Source of the DNA: Adhaeribacter swui
Lineage (GTDB): Bacteria; Bacteroidota; Bacteroidia; Cytophagales; Hymenobacteraceae
Reading direction: 5' to 3'
DNA length: 64,000 bases
NCBI RefSeq assembly: GCF_014217805.1
Contig: NZ_CP055156.1
Span: forward strand, 682,001-746,000
Below, in pieces: positions 1-8,513 of the stretch. The notes under the pieces were generated by a model. It worked only from the letters and a program-made list of their open reading frames with translations, was not told the DNA's origin and searched no databases. Positions within the stretch are counted from its first letter, which is position 1. Each line of letters opens with the position of its first letter. The translations under genes and the position numbers were made by a program.

Positions 1-431
1 TACTTGAAGAAGTAACCCTGGAACATTTAATCGAAGAAACTACCGAAAAAATTCACGAACTATTGCATACCACTTCGGGTCGTAGTTTTTCTAAAAGTTT
101 AACCCGATCGCTCCGCAAAGCCATGCAGGAAATTGCCCGGTTTAAGCGCATTACCAAAAATGCCAAAGGCGAAATAGATTTACAGCTGTATTTACTGCAA
201 CAAATCTTCGATAATTTTACCGGCCAGTTTGAGAGTGTGTACCGCACTTTTTATGTAACCACCGCCCGCCTGACGCTGCGTACCATCCAACTCATTCAGA
301 AAAATCTACACGAAGATTACCACCTGGAATACAAAGCAGCACTGGACGAATTTTTAACGCACTTACATAGCCGCCGGTACAGTGCGCACTTAAGTTTTAC
401 CTTGCCGCGGGAGTTTGAAATTGCCAGATAA
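1..431 (+). CDS. C-terminal part of an uncharacterised protein
   Basis: The reading frame is open from the left edge of the window to a TAA at 429-431, so at least 142 residues of the C-terminus are visible and the start lies outside. The visible part is rich in Lys, Arg, Glu, Leu and Gln and is predicted helical. It has no signal peptide, membrane segment or recognisable catalytic motif. A TTG at 63 could serve as an internal start, but the frame upstream of it has the same character, so truncation by the window is the simpler reading. The PP-loop ATPase gene follows after 58 bases on the same strand, so the two may be cotranscribed. I do not recognise the family. Confidence 0.6.
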   Translation, partial: LEEVTLEHLIEETTEKIHELLHTTSGRSFSKSLTRSLRKAMQEIARFKRITKNAKGEIDLQLYLLQQIFDNFTGQFESVYRTFYVTTARLTLRTIQLIQKNLHEDYHLEYKAALDEFLTHLHSRRYSAHLSFTLPREFEIAR

Positions 432-489
432 ACGAGCGAAGTAAAATTTAGACGTAATTTGCCGCCAATTAGCAAAACTATTTACCAGC

Positions 490-1218
490 TTGAGTAATTT
501 TTTAAAAATTAAAGCAGTTTTCGTCTGGAGCGGCGGTAAAGATTCTGCGCTGGCTTTGCACCAGATATTGCAAGACGTCCGCTACGAAGTAACCCACCTG
601 CTTACTACCGTTAACCAGCAATTTAACCGCGTATCCATGCATGGGGTACGCACGCGTTTATTAGAACAACAAGCTAAATCATTACAGCTACCTTTAATAC
701 AAGTGCGGGTACCCGAAAACCCCACTATGGCAGAATACGAGGCGTTAATGGCTACAGCCTTTAATCAATTAAAAGCAACCGGAATTTCAGCGGCAATTTT
801 CGGCGATATTTTCCTGGCAGATTTACGAGCTTACCGCGAACAGCAAATGCAACAGATTGGTTTAGAGGCCATGTTTCCGCTTTGGCAAAAATCCACTACT
901 AGCTTGGTGCAGCAATTTGTGCAGTTACAATTTAAAGCGGTTTTGGTTTGCCTCAACGCTAAATACTTCCCGGAAACTTTTGCCGGGCAGGAAATTGATG
1001 CTGATTTTTTAAAAAATTTACCTCCGGGGGTTGATCCTTGCGGCGAGAACGGCGAGTACCACAGTTTTGTGTACGATGGACCTATTTTCAAGCATCCCAT
1101 TCCGTTTACCTTTGGCGAAACCATCTTCCGCACTTACGGAAACCCAAGCAGCCAAGCAAACGAAGAATCGCACAAACCAAATCACGATTATGCTTTTTGG
1201 TTTATTGATTTAAAATAA
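490..1218 (+). CDS. Dph6-like PP-loop ATPase (diphthine-ammonia ligase family)
   Basis: 242 residues, the usual length for the Dph6/MJ0570 family of adenine nucleotide alpha hydrolases. The ATP-pyrophosphatase P-loop SGGKDS is at residues 14-19, and the family-typical GENGEYHSFV stretch lies in the C-terminal third, where Dph6 proteins bind the adenylated substrate. In eukaryotes and archaea Dph6 amidates diphthine on elongation factor 2. Bacteria have no diphthamide, so the bacterial substrate is unknown and the eukaryotic name describes the fold only. The start is a TTG: an in-frame stop lies at 442-444, no ATG precedes the P-loop, and the next in-frame ATG would remove it. Cytoplasmic. The family call is firm; the reaction is inferred. 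Confidence 0.85.
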   Translation: MSNFLKIKAVFVWSGGKDSALALHQILQDVRYEVTHLLTTVNQQFNRVSMHGVRTRLLEQQAKSLQLPLIQVRVPENPTMAEYEALMATAFNQLKATGISAAIFGDIFLADLRAYREQQMQQIGLEAMFPLWQKSTTSLVQQFVQLQFKAVLVCLNAKYFPETFAGQEIDADFLKNLPPGVDPCGENGEYHSFVYDGPIFKHPIPFTFGETIFRTYGNPSSQANEESHKPNHDYAFWFIDLK

Positions 1219-1244
1219 AAAACCGGCAAAGAGCTCTTTGCCGG
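1215..1244 (-). terminator. Bidirectional hairpin terminator
   Basis: A perfect 22-base palindrome at 1223-1244 (arms CCGGCAAAGAG and CTCTTTGCCGG) is followed on the minus strand by a T-rich run. It sits between the convergent PP-loop ATPase gene and the SH3-like gene. The T-run favours the minus-strand transcript. Confidence 0.8.
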
Positions 1245-1284
1245 CTTAAAGGTAATGCAACAAGTTTAATACGTATTCATACTT

Positions 1285-1596
1285 TTAGGAACGGGCGCTT
1301 TGTTTGGCCCGGTTAGCTTTTACTTTAGCTACTGCGGCGGCCCGTTGCTGTTTGTTATACTGCGCTAACTGGAAGTTAGACATGTAACCTACTTCTTTGT
1401 TAATGGTAACAATAGACCACCGGTTGTTAAAAGGCCGCACCAGTGCAACTTCATCGGCATCCGAAACAACTTTAATTACCTCGGTATCTTTAGAAGGTTG
1501 TTTGTAAACGGTAAGCTCCTGATCGCCGGTTTTTTTGTGGGCAGAAGCAACAAATACTTGTAAGGCAATGGCGAGGGTGAATATGGCTTTTTTCAT
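1285..1596 (-). CDS. Small exported SH3-like protein
   Basis: 103 residues. The N-terminus has a Lys pair and a hydrophobic stretch ending in an A-S-A type cleavage site near residue 19, which indicates export to the periplasm. Residues about 28-78 read as a bacterial SH3-like (SH3b) fold: a TVYKQPS-type opening, an alternating beta pattern and a closing VGYMSNFQL strand. The last 25 residues are Ala/Lys/Arg-rich and probably disordered. Such proteins often bind cell-wall peptides, but no enzyme domain is attached and no function can be assigned. Alone on its strand; ends at a strong terminator. Confidence 0.7.
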   Translation of the reverse strand: MKKAIFTLAIALQVFVASAHKKTGDQELTVYKQPSKDTEVIKVVSDADEVALVRPFNNRWSIVTINKEVGYMSNFQLAQYNKQQRAAAVAKVKANRAKQSARS

Positions 1597-1759
1597 GGTT
1601 TTATTATTTTATGTCGTTTCTAAATCATTTTTGGTTTTGTTACAGTAAAAGCAGCTTTACTATGCCAAAAGATTTACAAGCCATATGCCACTAAATGCCA
1701 ACATTTACAAAATACTGATTTATAGCAACTTATTTTTTTATTCAGAAATAATGCTGCCT

Positions 1760-1792
1760 ATTCGGTGTGCGAATACGAACATTTAGTGTTCG
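1760..1792. promoter_or_regulatory. Two adjacent inverted repeats (candidate operator)
   Basis: In the 335-base gap between the divergent SH3-like gene and the hypothetical gene at 1932 there are two perfect inverted repeats: ATTCG-N5-CGAAT at 1760-1774 and CGAACA-N5-TGTTCG at 1776-1792. The shared half-site words (TTCG/CGAA) and back-to-back placement look like a dimer-binding double operator. Which gene it controls is not clear. The rest of 1597-1931 is AT-rich and holds nothing else I can identify. Confidence 0.45.
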
Positions 1793-1931
1793 AAAGTGAA
1801 CCACCTTGCCAGGAATATTTACCCCAGACAAGCACCTGGTGTTGCTTTAACTAAACCCACTTTTCCGGATAGAATAGTTTGGTATTTGCACATTATAGTT
1901 ACATTAGCAGATAAACTAATGCTTTTCTTAC

Positions 1932-2225
1932 ATGGAAAAATGGTTTTTAAAAAATCTATTTCCCCGAGTATTTAGTTGCTTGTGGTGGTTTACAACCCGA
2001 CTTTTAAATTTTAAAGCATTTGCCCAAAGAAAAGAGAACCCTACTGGTTATAGCTTCATTGCTATCGTGGGTATTCTTAGTGCTTGTATTCCGATAGCTC
2101 TTAATTTCTTGTTCGCAGGCAAATACATGCTGTATCAAATCAGGCTTATTCCGGCTTTTAACAGGCTTCGGCTTCCACACCTCTCCACCTTAAGTATCGA
2201 AATCTACAACACCCATAAATACTAG
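1932..2225 (+). CDS. Hypothetical short membrane protein
   Basis: 97 residues from an ATG, ending 8 bases before the methyltransferase gene. A hydrophobic segment around residues 43-68 could cross the membrane; the N-terminal 35 residues are aromatic and basic. No family is recognised, and codon choice is less regular than in the neighbours. It may be a real small partner of the downstream membrane methyltransferase, a translated leader, or a chance frame. The close spacing is the main argument for it. Confidence 0.35.
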   Translation: MEKWFLKNLFPRVFSCLWWFTTRLLNFKAFAQRKENPTGYSFIAIVGILSACIPIALNFLFAGKYMLYQIRLIPAFNRLRLPHLSTLSIEIYNTHKY

Positions 2226-2233
2226 CTAATTGT

Positions 2234-3013
2234 ATGAAGCGTTATCACTTATTTGAGTTTGAGGATTTAGCCTGGTTTCCGGATTTTTTGCGGCAAAGCA
2301 TGATGGATTTCTTACGCTTTATGATTAGTAAGATAGCGATTTACGAACCTATAGTACCATTTATGCAACAAGCGCTACAACATACTTCACAATCTGATAT
2401 TCTGGATTTATGTTCGGGTGGCGGAGGCGGTATTGTCGGTATTCAACAAGAATTAAGCAAACAAGCAGGTTATAATGTAAACATTACCTTAAGCGATAAA
2501 TTTCCGAATATTCCTGCTTTTGAGTTAATTAAAAAACAAACGGCGGGCACCATTTCCTATCTGCCCGAACCGGTAGATGCGACCGATGTACCTACCCGTT
2601 TTAACAACTTCCGGACTATTTTTTCGGCTTTTCACCATTTTAAACCAGCTATGGCAAAGGCCATTTTGCAAGATGCCGCCCACAAGAAAGTACCTATTGG
2701 TATTTTTGAAGGAGCCAGCAAAAGCTGGTTCGAAATTGCCTTGGTGCTGTTTGTATTTCCGTTTATTATTCTGGCTATTACCCCGTTTATAAAACCTTTC
2801 CGGTGGAGCCGCTTATTTTTTACGTACCTGGTACCGATCATCCCCTTATGTATTATGTGGGACGGCCTGGTTTCTATTTTGCGTTTGTACTCGCCGGCTA
2901 TGTTGGTAAAGCTTACCCATGAAATTGCGGCACCCGGTTATAAATGGGAAGCCGGCAAAGCCCAACACCGCAGCGGCGCCAAAATTATTTATTTAATTGG
3001 CTACCCGGAGTAA
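2234..3013 (+). CDS. Membrane-attached class I SAM methyltransferase-like protein
   Basis: 259 residues. A glycine-rich SAM-binding motif I, DILDLCSGGGGG, is at residues 55-66, preceded by a helical N-terminus. A motif IV/post-I equivalent lies around FRTIFSAFHHF (about 125-135). Unlike ordinary soluble methyltransferases it carries two hydrophobic segments, about residues 165-185 and 193-215, with a basic loop between them, so the C-terminal half should be in the inner membrane. The UbiA-type prenyltransferase gene follows on the same strand. A role in methylating a lipid, quinone or carotenoid-like product is an inference from that pairing only. No classical ubiE signature is seen, so I give no symbol. 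Confidence 0.65.
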   Translation: MKRYHLFEFEDLAWFPDFLRQSMMDFLRFMISKIAIYEPIVPFMQQALQHTSQSDILDLCSGGGGGIVGIQQELSKQAGYNVNITLSDKFPNIPAFELIKKQTAGTISYLPEPVDATDVPTRFNNFRTIFSAFHHFKPAMAKAILQDAAHKKVPIGIFEGASKSWFEIALVLFVFPFIILAITPFIKPFRWSRLFFTYLVPIIPLCIMWDGLVSILRLYSPAMLVKLTHEIAAPGYKWEAGKAQHRSGAKIIYLIGYPE

Positions 3014-3014
3014 G

Positions 3015-3206
3015 TTGCAGGTTTCAGGTTGCAAGTTGCAGGTTAAGAAATTAGAAAATTTAAAATTGAGCAGAGTGATCAAATCCAAAAAATTAAAAAA
3101 TGATTCTAACCCGGATAATAATAAGTCGAAATTTCCCGCCCTTTCAACTTAAGACCTACAACCTATAACCTGCAACTTGTAACCTGCAACCTAAAACCTG
3201 CAACCT
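3015..3206. repeat. Pair of inverted degenerate heptamer-repeat tracts
   Basis: Two tracts with 7-bp periodicity flank about 108 bases. At 3015-3045 the unit resembles TTGCAGG. At 3154-3206 the inverted form runs as units like CCTACAA, CCTATAA, CCTGCAA, CTTGTAA. The second tract runs directly into the start codon of the prenyltransferase gene. The same theme recurs at 9393-9469 and 19620-19649. Confidence 0.75.
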
Positions 3207-4070
3207 ATGGCCGATGCTTTAAAATTAATGCGGATTCCTTTTTCGGTGTATTTAATGCCGGTTTATTGGTTTGCCTTAAGCGTGCTACCAGATTTTGATG
3301 TTGCTAAAGCTATTTACGTTTTTATAATCATCCACTTATTCGTTTATCCGGCGAGTAATGGCTACAACTCTTTTTACGACAAAGACGAAAGCAGCATTGG
3401 AGGCTTAAAACACCCACCCAAGGTTACCCGAAAGTTACTGTGGTTGGTTCTTTTGTTTGACTTTCTAGCCATAATGGGCTCTTTTGTGCTGGTTTCGCTG
3501 GAGTTTACTTCCGGCATATTTATTTATCTGTTGGTTTCTAAGGCGTACAGTTACGATAAAATCCGGTTAAAAAAGTATCCTCTGGTAAGTACCCTGGTGG
3601 TTATCCTATTCCAAGGAGCCTTTACTTTTATAATGGTGCAGGTTGGTGCAGGTACTTTACCCGCCCAGATCATGACTACCACCAATTTACTTTTTGCTTT
3701 AGTAAGCACCTTGTTTTTGTGTGGCTCGTACCCGCTTACCCAGATTTACCAACACCACGAAGATGCCCAACGCGGCGACCGTACTTTAAGCCTTGCCCTG
3801 GGCATAACGGGCACTTTTGCTTTTTCGGCTTTTAGTTTGTTGCTTGGAGCAGGCTTACTGCTCTGGAATTATTTAGTAACGAACCAGATAATCAATATTT
3901 TTATATTTCTGGCTTGCACTGCACCGGTAGTTTATATTTTTAGCACCTGGTTTTGGCAGGTCCGTAAAGATCACACTTTGGCCAATTTTGACAATACCAT
4001 GCGCATGAACAAAGTATCATCCCTCAGCATGAGCGCCGCCTTTATTTTAATCTTATTACTTACCCGGTAG
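3207..4070 (+). CDS. UbiA family prenyltransferase
   Basis: 287 residues with about eight hydrophobic segments, the usual size and topology of intramembrane UbiA prenyltransferases, which join an isoprenoid diphosphate to a lipophilic acceptor using Mg2+. The first Asp-rich motif is degenerate: N54-x3-D58 with a further D60, in the context NGYNSFYDKDES. A YSYDKIRLKKYP stretch (about 114-125) precedes the second motif, E185-D186 and D191 in HHEDAQRGDRT. The acceptor is unknown: neither menA nor ubiA signatures are clear. Its neighbour is a membrane methyltransferase, which would suit a two-step lipid modification. The start at 3207 is the ATG at the end of a heptamer-repeat tract. Confidence 0.8.
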   Translation: MADALKLMRIPFSVYLMPVYWFALSVLPDFDVAKAIYVFIIIHLFVYPASNGYNSFYDKDESSIGGLKHPPKVTRKLLWLVLLFDFLAIMGSFVLVSLEFTSGIFIYLLVSKAYSYDKIRLKKYPLVSTLVVILFQGAFTFIMVQVGAGTLPAQIMTTTNLLFALVSTLFLCGSYPLTQIYQHHEDAQRGDRTLSLALGITGTFAFSAFSLLLGAGLLLWNYLVTNQIINIFIFLACTAPVVYIFSTWFWQVRKDHTLANFDNTMRMNKVSSLSMSAAFILILLLTR

Positions 4071-4088
4071 TTACTTTAAACCACTTAT

Positions 4089-4130
4089 AAAAACAAAGCC
4101 CGGTTTACGAATAAACTGGGCTTTGTTTTT
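4089..4130. terminator. Strong bidirectional terminator
   Basis: Arms AACAAAGCCCGGTTTA and TAAACTGGGCTTTGTT, with one mismatch, enclose a CGAA loop and are flanked by A and T runs on either side. It closes both the prenyltransferase gene and the convergent rho gene. Confidence 0.85.
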
Positions 4131-4148
4131 ATTTAAAATTTTAAAAAA

Positions 4149-6161
4149 TTAACTGTTCATCGAAATCAAAAACTCGTCATTGTCTTTAGTGCCTTTCATG
4201 CGGTCTTTCAGGAACTCCATGGCTTCTACAGAGTTCATATCCGACATAAACTTACGCAAAATCCAAACGCGGTTTAGTTCGTCTTTGTCCATTAACAAGT
4301 CTTCGCGGCGGGTACCCGAAGCCGGCACATCAATCGCTGGGTAAATCCGTTTGTTCGCCAGTTTCCGATCCAGCTGCAATTCCATGTTACCGGTACCTTT
4401 AAATTCTTCAAAAATAACCTCGTCCATTTTAGAACCGGTATCAATTAAGGCAGTAGCGATAATAGTTAAAGAACCGCCGTTTTCTACGTTACGAGCCGCT
4501 CCAAAAAAGCGTTTTGGTTTGTGCAAGGCGTTGGCATCCACCCCACCCGACAATATTTTACCGGAGCTAGGTACCACGGTATTATAAGCCCGTGCTAAAC
4601 GGGTAATGGAATCCAGTAATATTACTACATCGTGCCCGCACTCTACCATGCGTTTGGCTTTATCCAATACAATGCTCGAAATTTTTACGTGGCGCTCGGC
4701 AGTTTCGTCGAAAGTAGACGCAATTACCTCGGCATTAACGCTACGGGCCATATCGGTCACCTCTTCCGGACGCTCATCAATCAACAAGATCATGAGGTAA
4801 ACTTCCGGGTGGTTTTCCGAGATAGCGTTCGCAATTTCTTTTAATAATACTGTTTTACCGGTTTTAGGCTGGGCCACAATCATACCCCGTTGGCCTTTAC
4901 CAATAGGTGCAAACAAATCCATAATCCGGGTAGAATACTGGCTGGCTTTGGTAGTCAGCTTTAAGCGTTCTTCCGGAAATAAAGGCGTTAAGTGCTGGAA
5001 AGGAATGCGGTCGCGGATTTCTTCGGTAGTACGGCCATTAATAGAATCCACTTTTAACAAAGCAAAATACTTTTCACCTTCTTTTGGCGGACGAATCTGG
5101 CCTTTAACGGTGTCACCGGTTTTTAAAGCAAACAATTTAATCTGCGACGGCGAAACATAAATATCATCGGGGCTAGCCAAATAATTATAATAGGTAGAAC
5201 GCAAGAAACCATAACCATCCTGCATTAACTCCAACACCCCTTCGTTAATAATAACTCCGTCGAATTCTTTAAAGTTATTGTTATTAACGTTGGCATTAGG
5301 CTGGGGCCCATTATTTACCTTACGCGGTTGGTTATTGTTATCCCGGTTTTCGCGCGGTTGATTGTCGCGGTTCTCGCGGGGCTGATTATCCCGGTTTTCA
5401 CGGGGAGGCATTGGCTCCCGGGTTACTTCGCGGTTATCGCGCGGTTGCGGTTGTGGTTGCGTCTGTCCTGCTTCCCGGTTTTCGCGCGCAGGTGGTGTTA
5501 CGGGTTCCCGCGCCGGGGCCGGGGTTACCGGTTGTACATTTTCTCTGTTTTCGCGAAGCGCTGTTACTTGCTCTTTCTCTTCCCGGGCCATTTCCCGAAC
5601 TGGTTCCCGTTTCTCGCGCGGGGCTGCTGGCTCCCGGTTTTCCCGGGCACCATTGTTATCTCTTTCCCGAACCGGTCTTATTTCGCGGACGGACGGTACT
5701 TCTACGGGGGCGGCGGTAGCGGCTTCCCGCACTGGCCGGGCTTCCCGAACGGGCTCTTCCCGCACTACCGGGGTTGTGGTCCGCTCCCGGGGTTCCCGGC
5801 GAGTAGTTTGCCGGCGTGGTGTTTCCGGACGCGCTACCGGCGCAGCGGGGGCAGCATCTAAAGCAATAGCTGGCTCAGGTGCTTTTTCCGGAGCGGTTGG
5901 TGCCGGAGTAGCAGCGTCAAAATCTATCAGGCCTTGGTTGGCAGTAGCGGGGGCATTTTCTACAACGGCTACGGATTGGGTACGGGCTGGTGTTTTGTAT
6001 TTTTTAGGAAGTTTTTCGGGAGGGGTAATGGCTTGTTGATCTAAGATCTTGTAGATGAGGTCTTGTTTGCTCAGCCGGTTAAAGCTCGTTACGCCAAGAC
6101 CTTCTGCAATCTCTTTTAGCTCTGAAAGAAGTCTATCTTTCAACTCTTCAATATTGTACAT
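4149..6161 (-). CDS. rho: Transcription termination factor Rho with long disordered insertion
   Basis: 670 residues against about 420 in E. coli. Residues 1-45 are the Rho N-terminal helical domain. Residues about 46-296 are a low-complexity Arg/Glu/Pro/Asn-rich insertion with many RENRE/REPVRE words and a tandem RENRDNQP repeat at about 254-280. The cold-shock-type RNA-binding domain is at about 298-375. The hexameric ATPase follows, with P-loop AQPKTGKT at 430-437, Walker [11 protein letters not shown] at 512-521 and the Q-loop region just after SSGKILSGG (about 532-540). Rho terminates unprotected RNA synthesis. Long disordered Rho insertions are known in Bacteroidota, and in Bacteroides one has been linked to condensate formation. 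The gene stands alone, and the long frame antisense to the insertion is a composition artefact. Confidence 0.97.
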   Translation of the reverse strand: MYNIEELKDRLLSELKEIAEGLGVTSFNRLSKQDLIYKILDQQAITPPEKLPKKYKTPARTQSVAVVENAPATANQGLIDFDAATPAPTAPEKAPEPAIALDAAPAAPVARPETPRRQTTRREPRERTTTPVVREEPVREARPVREAATAAPVEVPSVREIRPVRERDNNGARENREPAAPREKREPVREMAREEKEQVTALRENRENVQPVTPAPAREPVTPPARENREAGQTQPQPQPRDNREVTREPMPPRENRDNQPRENRDNQPRENRDNNNQPRKVNNGPQPNANVNNNNFKEFDGVIINEGVLELMQDGYGFLRSTYYNYLASPDDIYVSPSQIKLFALKTGDTVKGQIRPPKEGEKYFALLKVDSINGRTTEEIRDRIPFQHLTPLFPEERLKLTTKASQYSTRIMDLFAPIGKGQRGMIVAQPKTGKTVLLKEIANAISENHPEVYLMILLIDERPEEVTDMARSVNAEVIASTFDETAERHVKISSIVLDKAKRMVECGHDVVILLDSITRLARAYNTVVPSSGKILSGGVDANALHKPKRFFGAARNVENGGSLTIIATALIDTGSKMDEVIFEEFKGTGNMELQLDRKLANKRIYPAIDVPASGTRREDLLMDKDELNRVWILRKFMSDMNSVEAMEFLKDRMKGTKDNDEFLISMNS

Positions 6162-6427
6162 ATAAAGTTTAGAATTTTAACAAAATTTTATGGTTCTCAG
6201 GGTGCGGGAAGCAACAGGAGATTATGTTTTAGGAAAACCTGACTATTTACTCTTAGATTGAATGAACCAGGAAAATAGGTTCGCCTCACAATGTTATAGC
6301 AATGTTAAGTAATTACCAAATATTAAGGTAAATTTTATTTATTACTGTTTTATATAATTATGATTTTTTAATTACTACGCGCTTAATTTAAAAAAGTATA
6401 ATTTTACACCGGGTTAAAACGAAAAAA

Positions 6428-7705
6428 ATGTTACAATTATCGGTTCTAAGAGAGCAAACAGACTTGGTACTGGCTGGCTTAAATAAAAAAAACTATAAAA
6501 ACGCCACGCAGGAGGTTCAAACTATTCTTGATCTGGATAGTCAACGCCGCGGCCTGCAGGCCCGGCACGATGAAGAACAAGCGCGAGCCAACCAATTGGC
6601 CCGGGAAATAGGTACCCTAATGAAAAGCGGTCGGAAAGAAGAGGCCGAAACCTTAAAAGCCGAAACTGCCGCTCTAAAATTAATAACCAAAAATCTGACC
6701 GAAGAGTTGTCAGAAATTGAAAAAAATTTACAAAATGCTTTAGTAAAATTACCCAACCTGCCCCACAGCAGCGTACCTGAAGGTAAAACGGCCGAAGACA
6801 ACGAAATTGTATACCAGCACGGAAATATTCCGGAATTACATGCTACTGCCTTACCGCATTGGGAGCTGATTAAAAAATATGACATTATTGATTTTGAGCT
6901 CGGCAACAAAATTACGGGAGCTGGTTTTCCGGTGTATAAAAAGCAAGGCGCCCGCTTACAACGCGCTTTAATTAACTTTTTCCTGGACGAGGCCCTGAAA
7001 GCCGGTTACGCCGAAGTACAACCGCCTATTTTGGTAAACGAAGCCTCGGGTTATGGCACTGGTCAATTGCCCGATAAAGAGGGCCAGATGTACCACGCCA
7101 CCGAAGACAATTTATACCTGATCCCTACAGCCGAAGTACCAATTACCAACCTGTACCGCGATGAAATAATTGCTTCGGATAAATTACCGGTTAAAAATAC
7201 GGGTTATACGCCATGTTTCCGGCGCGAAGCTGGCTCGTGGGGCGCTGATGTGCGGGGCTTAAACCGCTTGCACCAGTTTGATAAAGTAGAAATTGTGTGC
7301 ATCGAAGAACCGGAAAAATCCTATGCGGCCCTGGAAGAAATGAGTCAGTATATTCAAAGCTTGTTGCAAAAACTGGAATTACCGTACCGGGTGCTGCGCT
7401 TATGCGGCGGCGATATGGGTTTTACCTCGGCCTTAACCTACGACATAGAAGTTTTTTCGGCGGCTCAAAACCGGTGGCTCGAAGTAAGTTCCTGCAGCAA
7501 CTTTGAAACCTACCAGGCCAACCGTTTAAATCTGCGCTACAAACCCGGCACCGGCAAAACCCAGTTGTTACATACCTTAAACGGTAGCGCTCTGGCATTG
7601 CCCCGCATTGTTGCCGCACTACTCGAAAACAACCAAACCGAGGATGGTATTACCCTGCCGGCTATTCTGCACGCTTACTGTGGCTTCGATAAAATCACCT
7701 TATAA
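6428..7705 (+). CDS. serS: Seryl-tRNA synthetase
   Basis: 425 residues, normal for bacterial SerRS. Residues 1-110 form the antiparallel coiled-coil arm that grips the long variable loop of tRNA-Ser. The class II catalytic core follows, with motif 2 around FRREAGSWGADVRGLNRLHQ, the serine-binding SNFETYQANR segment, and motif 3 TLNGSALALPRIVAALLEN near the C-terminus. It charges tRNA-Ser, and tRNA-Sec if present. It diverges from rho across a 266-base gap. A TATAATTT stretch at 6397-6404 is a plausible -7 region about 23 bases before the ATG. A good terminator follows. Confidence 0.97.
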   Translation: MLQLSVLREQTDLVLAGLNKKNYKNATQEVQTILDLDSQRRGLQARHDEEQARANQLAREIGTLMKSGRKEEAETLKAETAALKLITKNLTEELSEIEKNLQNALVKLPNLPHSSVPEGKTAEDNEIVYQHGNIPELHATALPHWELIKKYDIIDFELGNKITGAGFPVYKKQGARLQRALINFFLDEALKAGYAEVQPPILVNEASGYGTGQLPDKEGQMYHATEDNLYLIPTAEVPITNLYRDEIIASDKLPVKNTGYTPCFRREAGSWGADVRGLNRLHQFDKVEIVCIEEPEKSYAALEEMSQYIQSLLQKLELPYRVLRLCGGDMGFTSALTYDIEVFSAAQNRWLEVSSCSNFETYQANRLNLRYKPGTGKTQLLHTLNGSALALPRIVAALLENNQTEDGITLPAILHAYCGFDKITL

Positions 7706-7729
7706 TACTACATTCTAAATTCACGAAAG

Positions 7730-7757
7730 GCCTGTTTTTTAAAAAACAGGCTTTTTT
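7730..7757 (+). terminator. Rho-independent terminator of serS
   Basis: Perfect self-complementary arms GCCTGTTTTTT and AAAAAACAGGC are followed directly by a T run to 7757. Confidence 0.85.
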
Positions 7758-7880
7758 ATGTTATGCTACTTCTGGCTGCTTAAAAAGACCCTTATTGTGC
7801 ATTTAAAATCTAAAAAAATAAACTAGGGTAGATTTTGCTTCGTAGAGGTATCGGTTTGTGTAACTTAAACAAGAAAGAAC

Positions 7881-8495
7881 ATGGGGGCCGATAACATCAT
7901 TGATAAATTAAAACACGAGTGGGAAGTATTAACCGGCGATGCGGGAAAAGATAAAACTTTCTGCAGCGAGCAAACTTACCCTTCCGAAACAGAGGCTCAG
8001 GCAGCTTTTACCCGCGGGTTAACGAAGTTGTTTGCGGTAAACAGTTGGAGTCAGTTACCTGGCATCAACTCTACCTTTAAACTGTACGATCAGCAAGGGC
8101 AACCAACCCAAACCAAACCCGAACCTAGTTATTACATTCAAATAATATTACCGGGTGTAAACGTAGAAAACTGGGTGCAAATAGAAAATATCCTGGAAGA
8201 TGATAGCTCTGCCCAGTTTACGGTGCATCCCTGCCCCAATCCGCTGCAAGAGTCCGAGGAAACACAGCATTTTTTTGTAAAAGAAGCCAGCAGTACGTTC
8301 CGGATAGAACGCCGGGGCTCTAGTTTGTTCGGCTACCAAATTGGCAAAAACGAAAAAATAAATAATCAGGATTACCAAGCTGGTAGCCGGGCCTTTTTAA
8401 ACACCTTAATTGCCGAAGGCGGCTGGGCTGGTTTTCAGGATATACAATGGGGCAAATTAACGGATTATTTGGCTGGGAAAGTAGATACCGTTTAA
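7881..8495 (+). CDS. Conserved hypothetical cytoplasmic protein
   Basis: 204 residues with no signal peptide or membrane segment and a mildly acidic composition. The N-terminal 30 residues look helical (IIDKLKHEWEVLTGD). The middle alternates strands and loops, with a central YYIQIILPG strand. The sequence ends in a Trp-rich helix (GGWAGFQDIQWGKLTDYL). I do not recognise a family, and the Trp/Gln-rich tail is the only distinctive trait. It has its own upstream gap of 123 bases after the serS terminator and is convergent with the next gene, whose stop is only 18 bases away. Confidence 0.65.
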   Translation: MGADNIIDKLKHEWEVLTGDAGKDKTFCSEQTYPSETEAQAAFTRGLTKLFAVNSWSQLPGINSTFKLYDQQGQPTQTKPEPSYYIQIILPGVNVENWVQIENILEDDSSAQFTVHPCPNPLQESEETQHFFVKEASSTFRIERRGSSLFGYQIGKNEKINNQDYQAGSRAFLNTLIAEGGWAGFQDIQWGKLTDYLAGKVDTV

Positions 8496-8513
8496 CACGG
8501 CAATTACCGTTAC

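Noticed and set aside
3015-3206. Possible CRISPR-like array in the heptamer tracts
   Set aside because: Units are 7 bp without spacers and no cas genes are present.
5328-5861. 177-residue frame antisense to rho
   Set aside because: It is produced by the codon bias of the Arg/Pro/Glu-rich insertion on the other strand; no start context or family.
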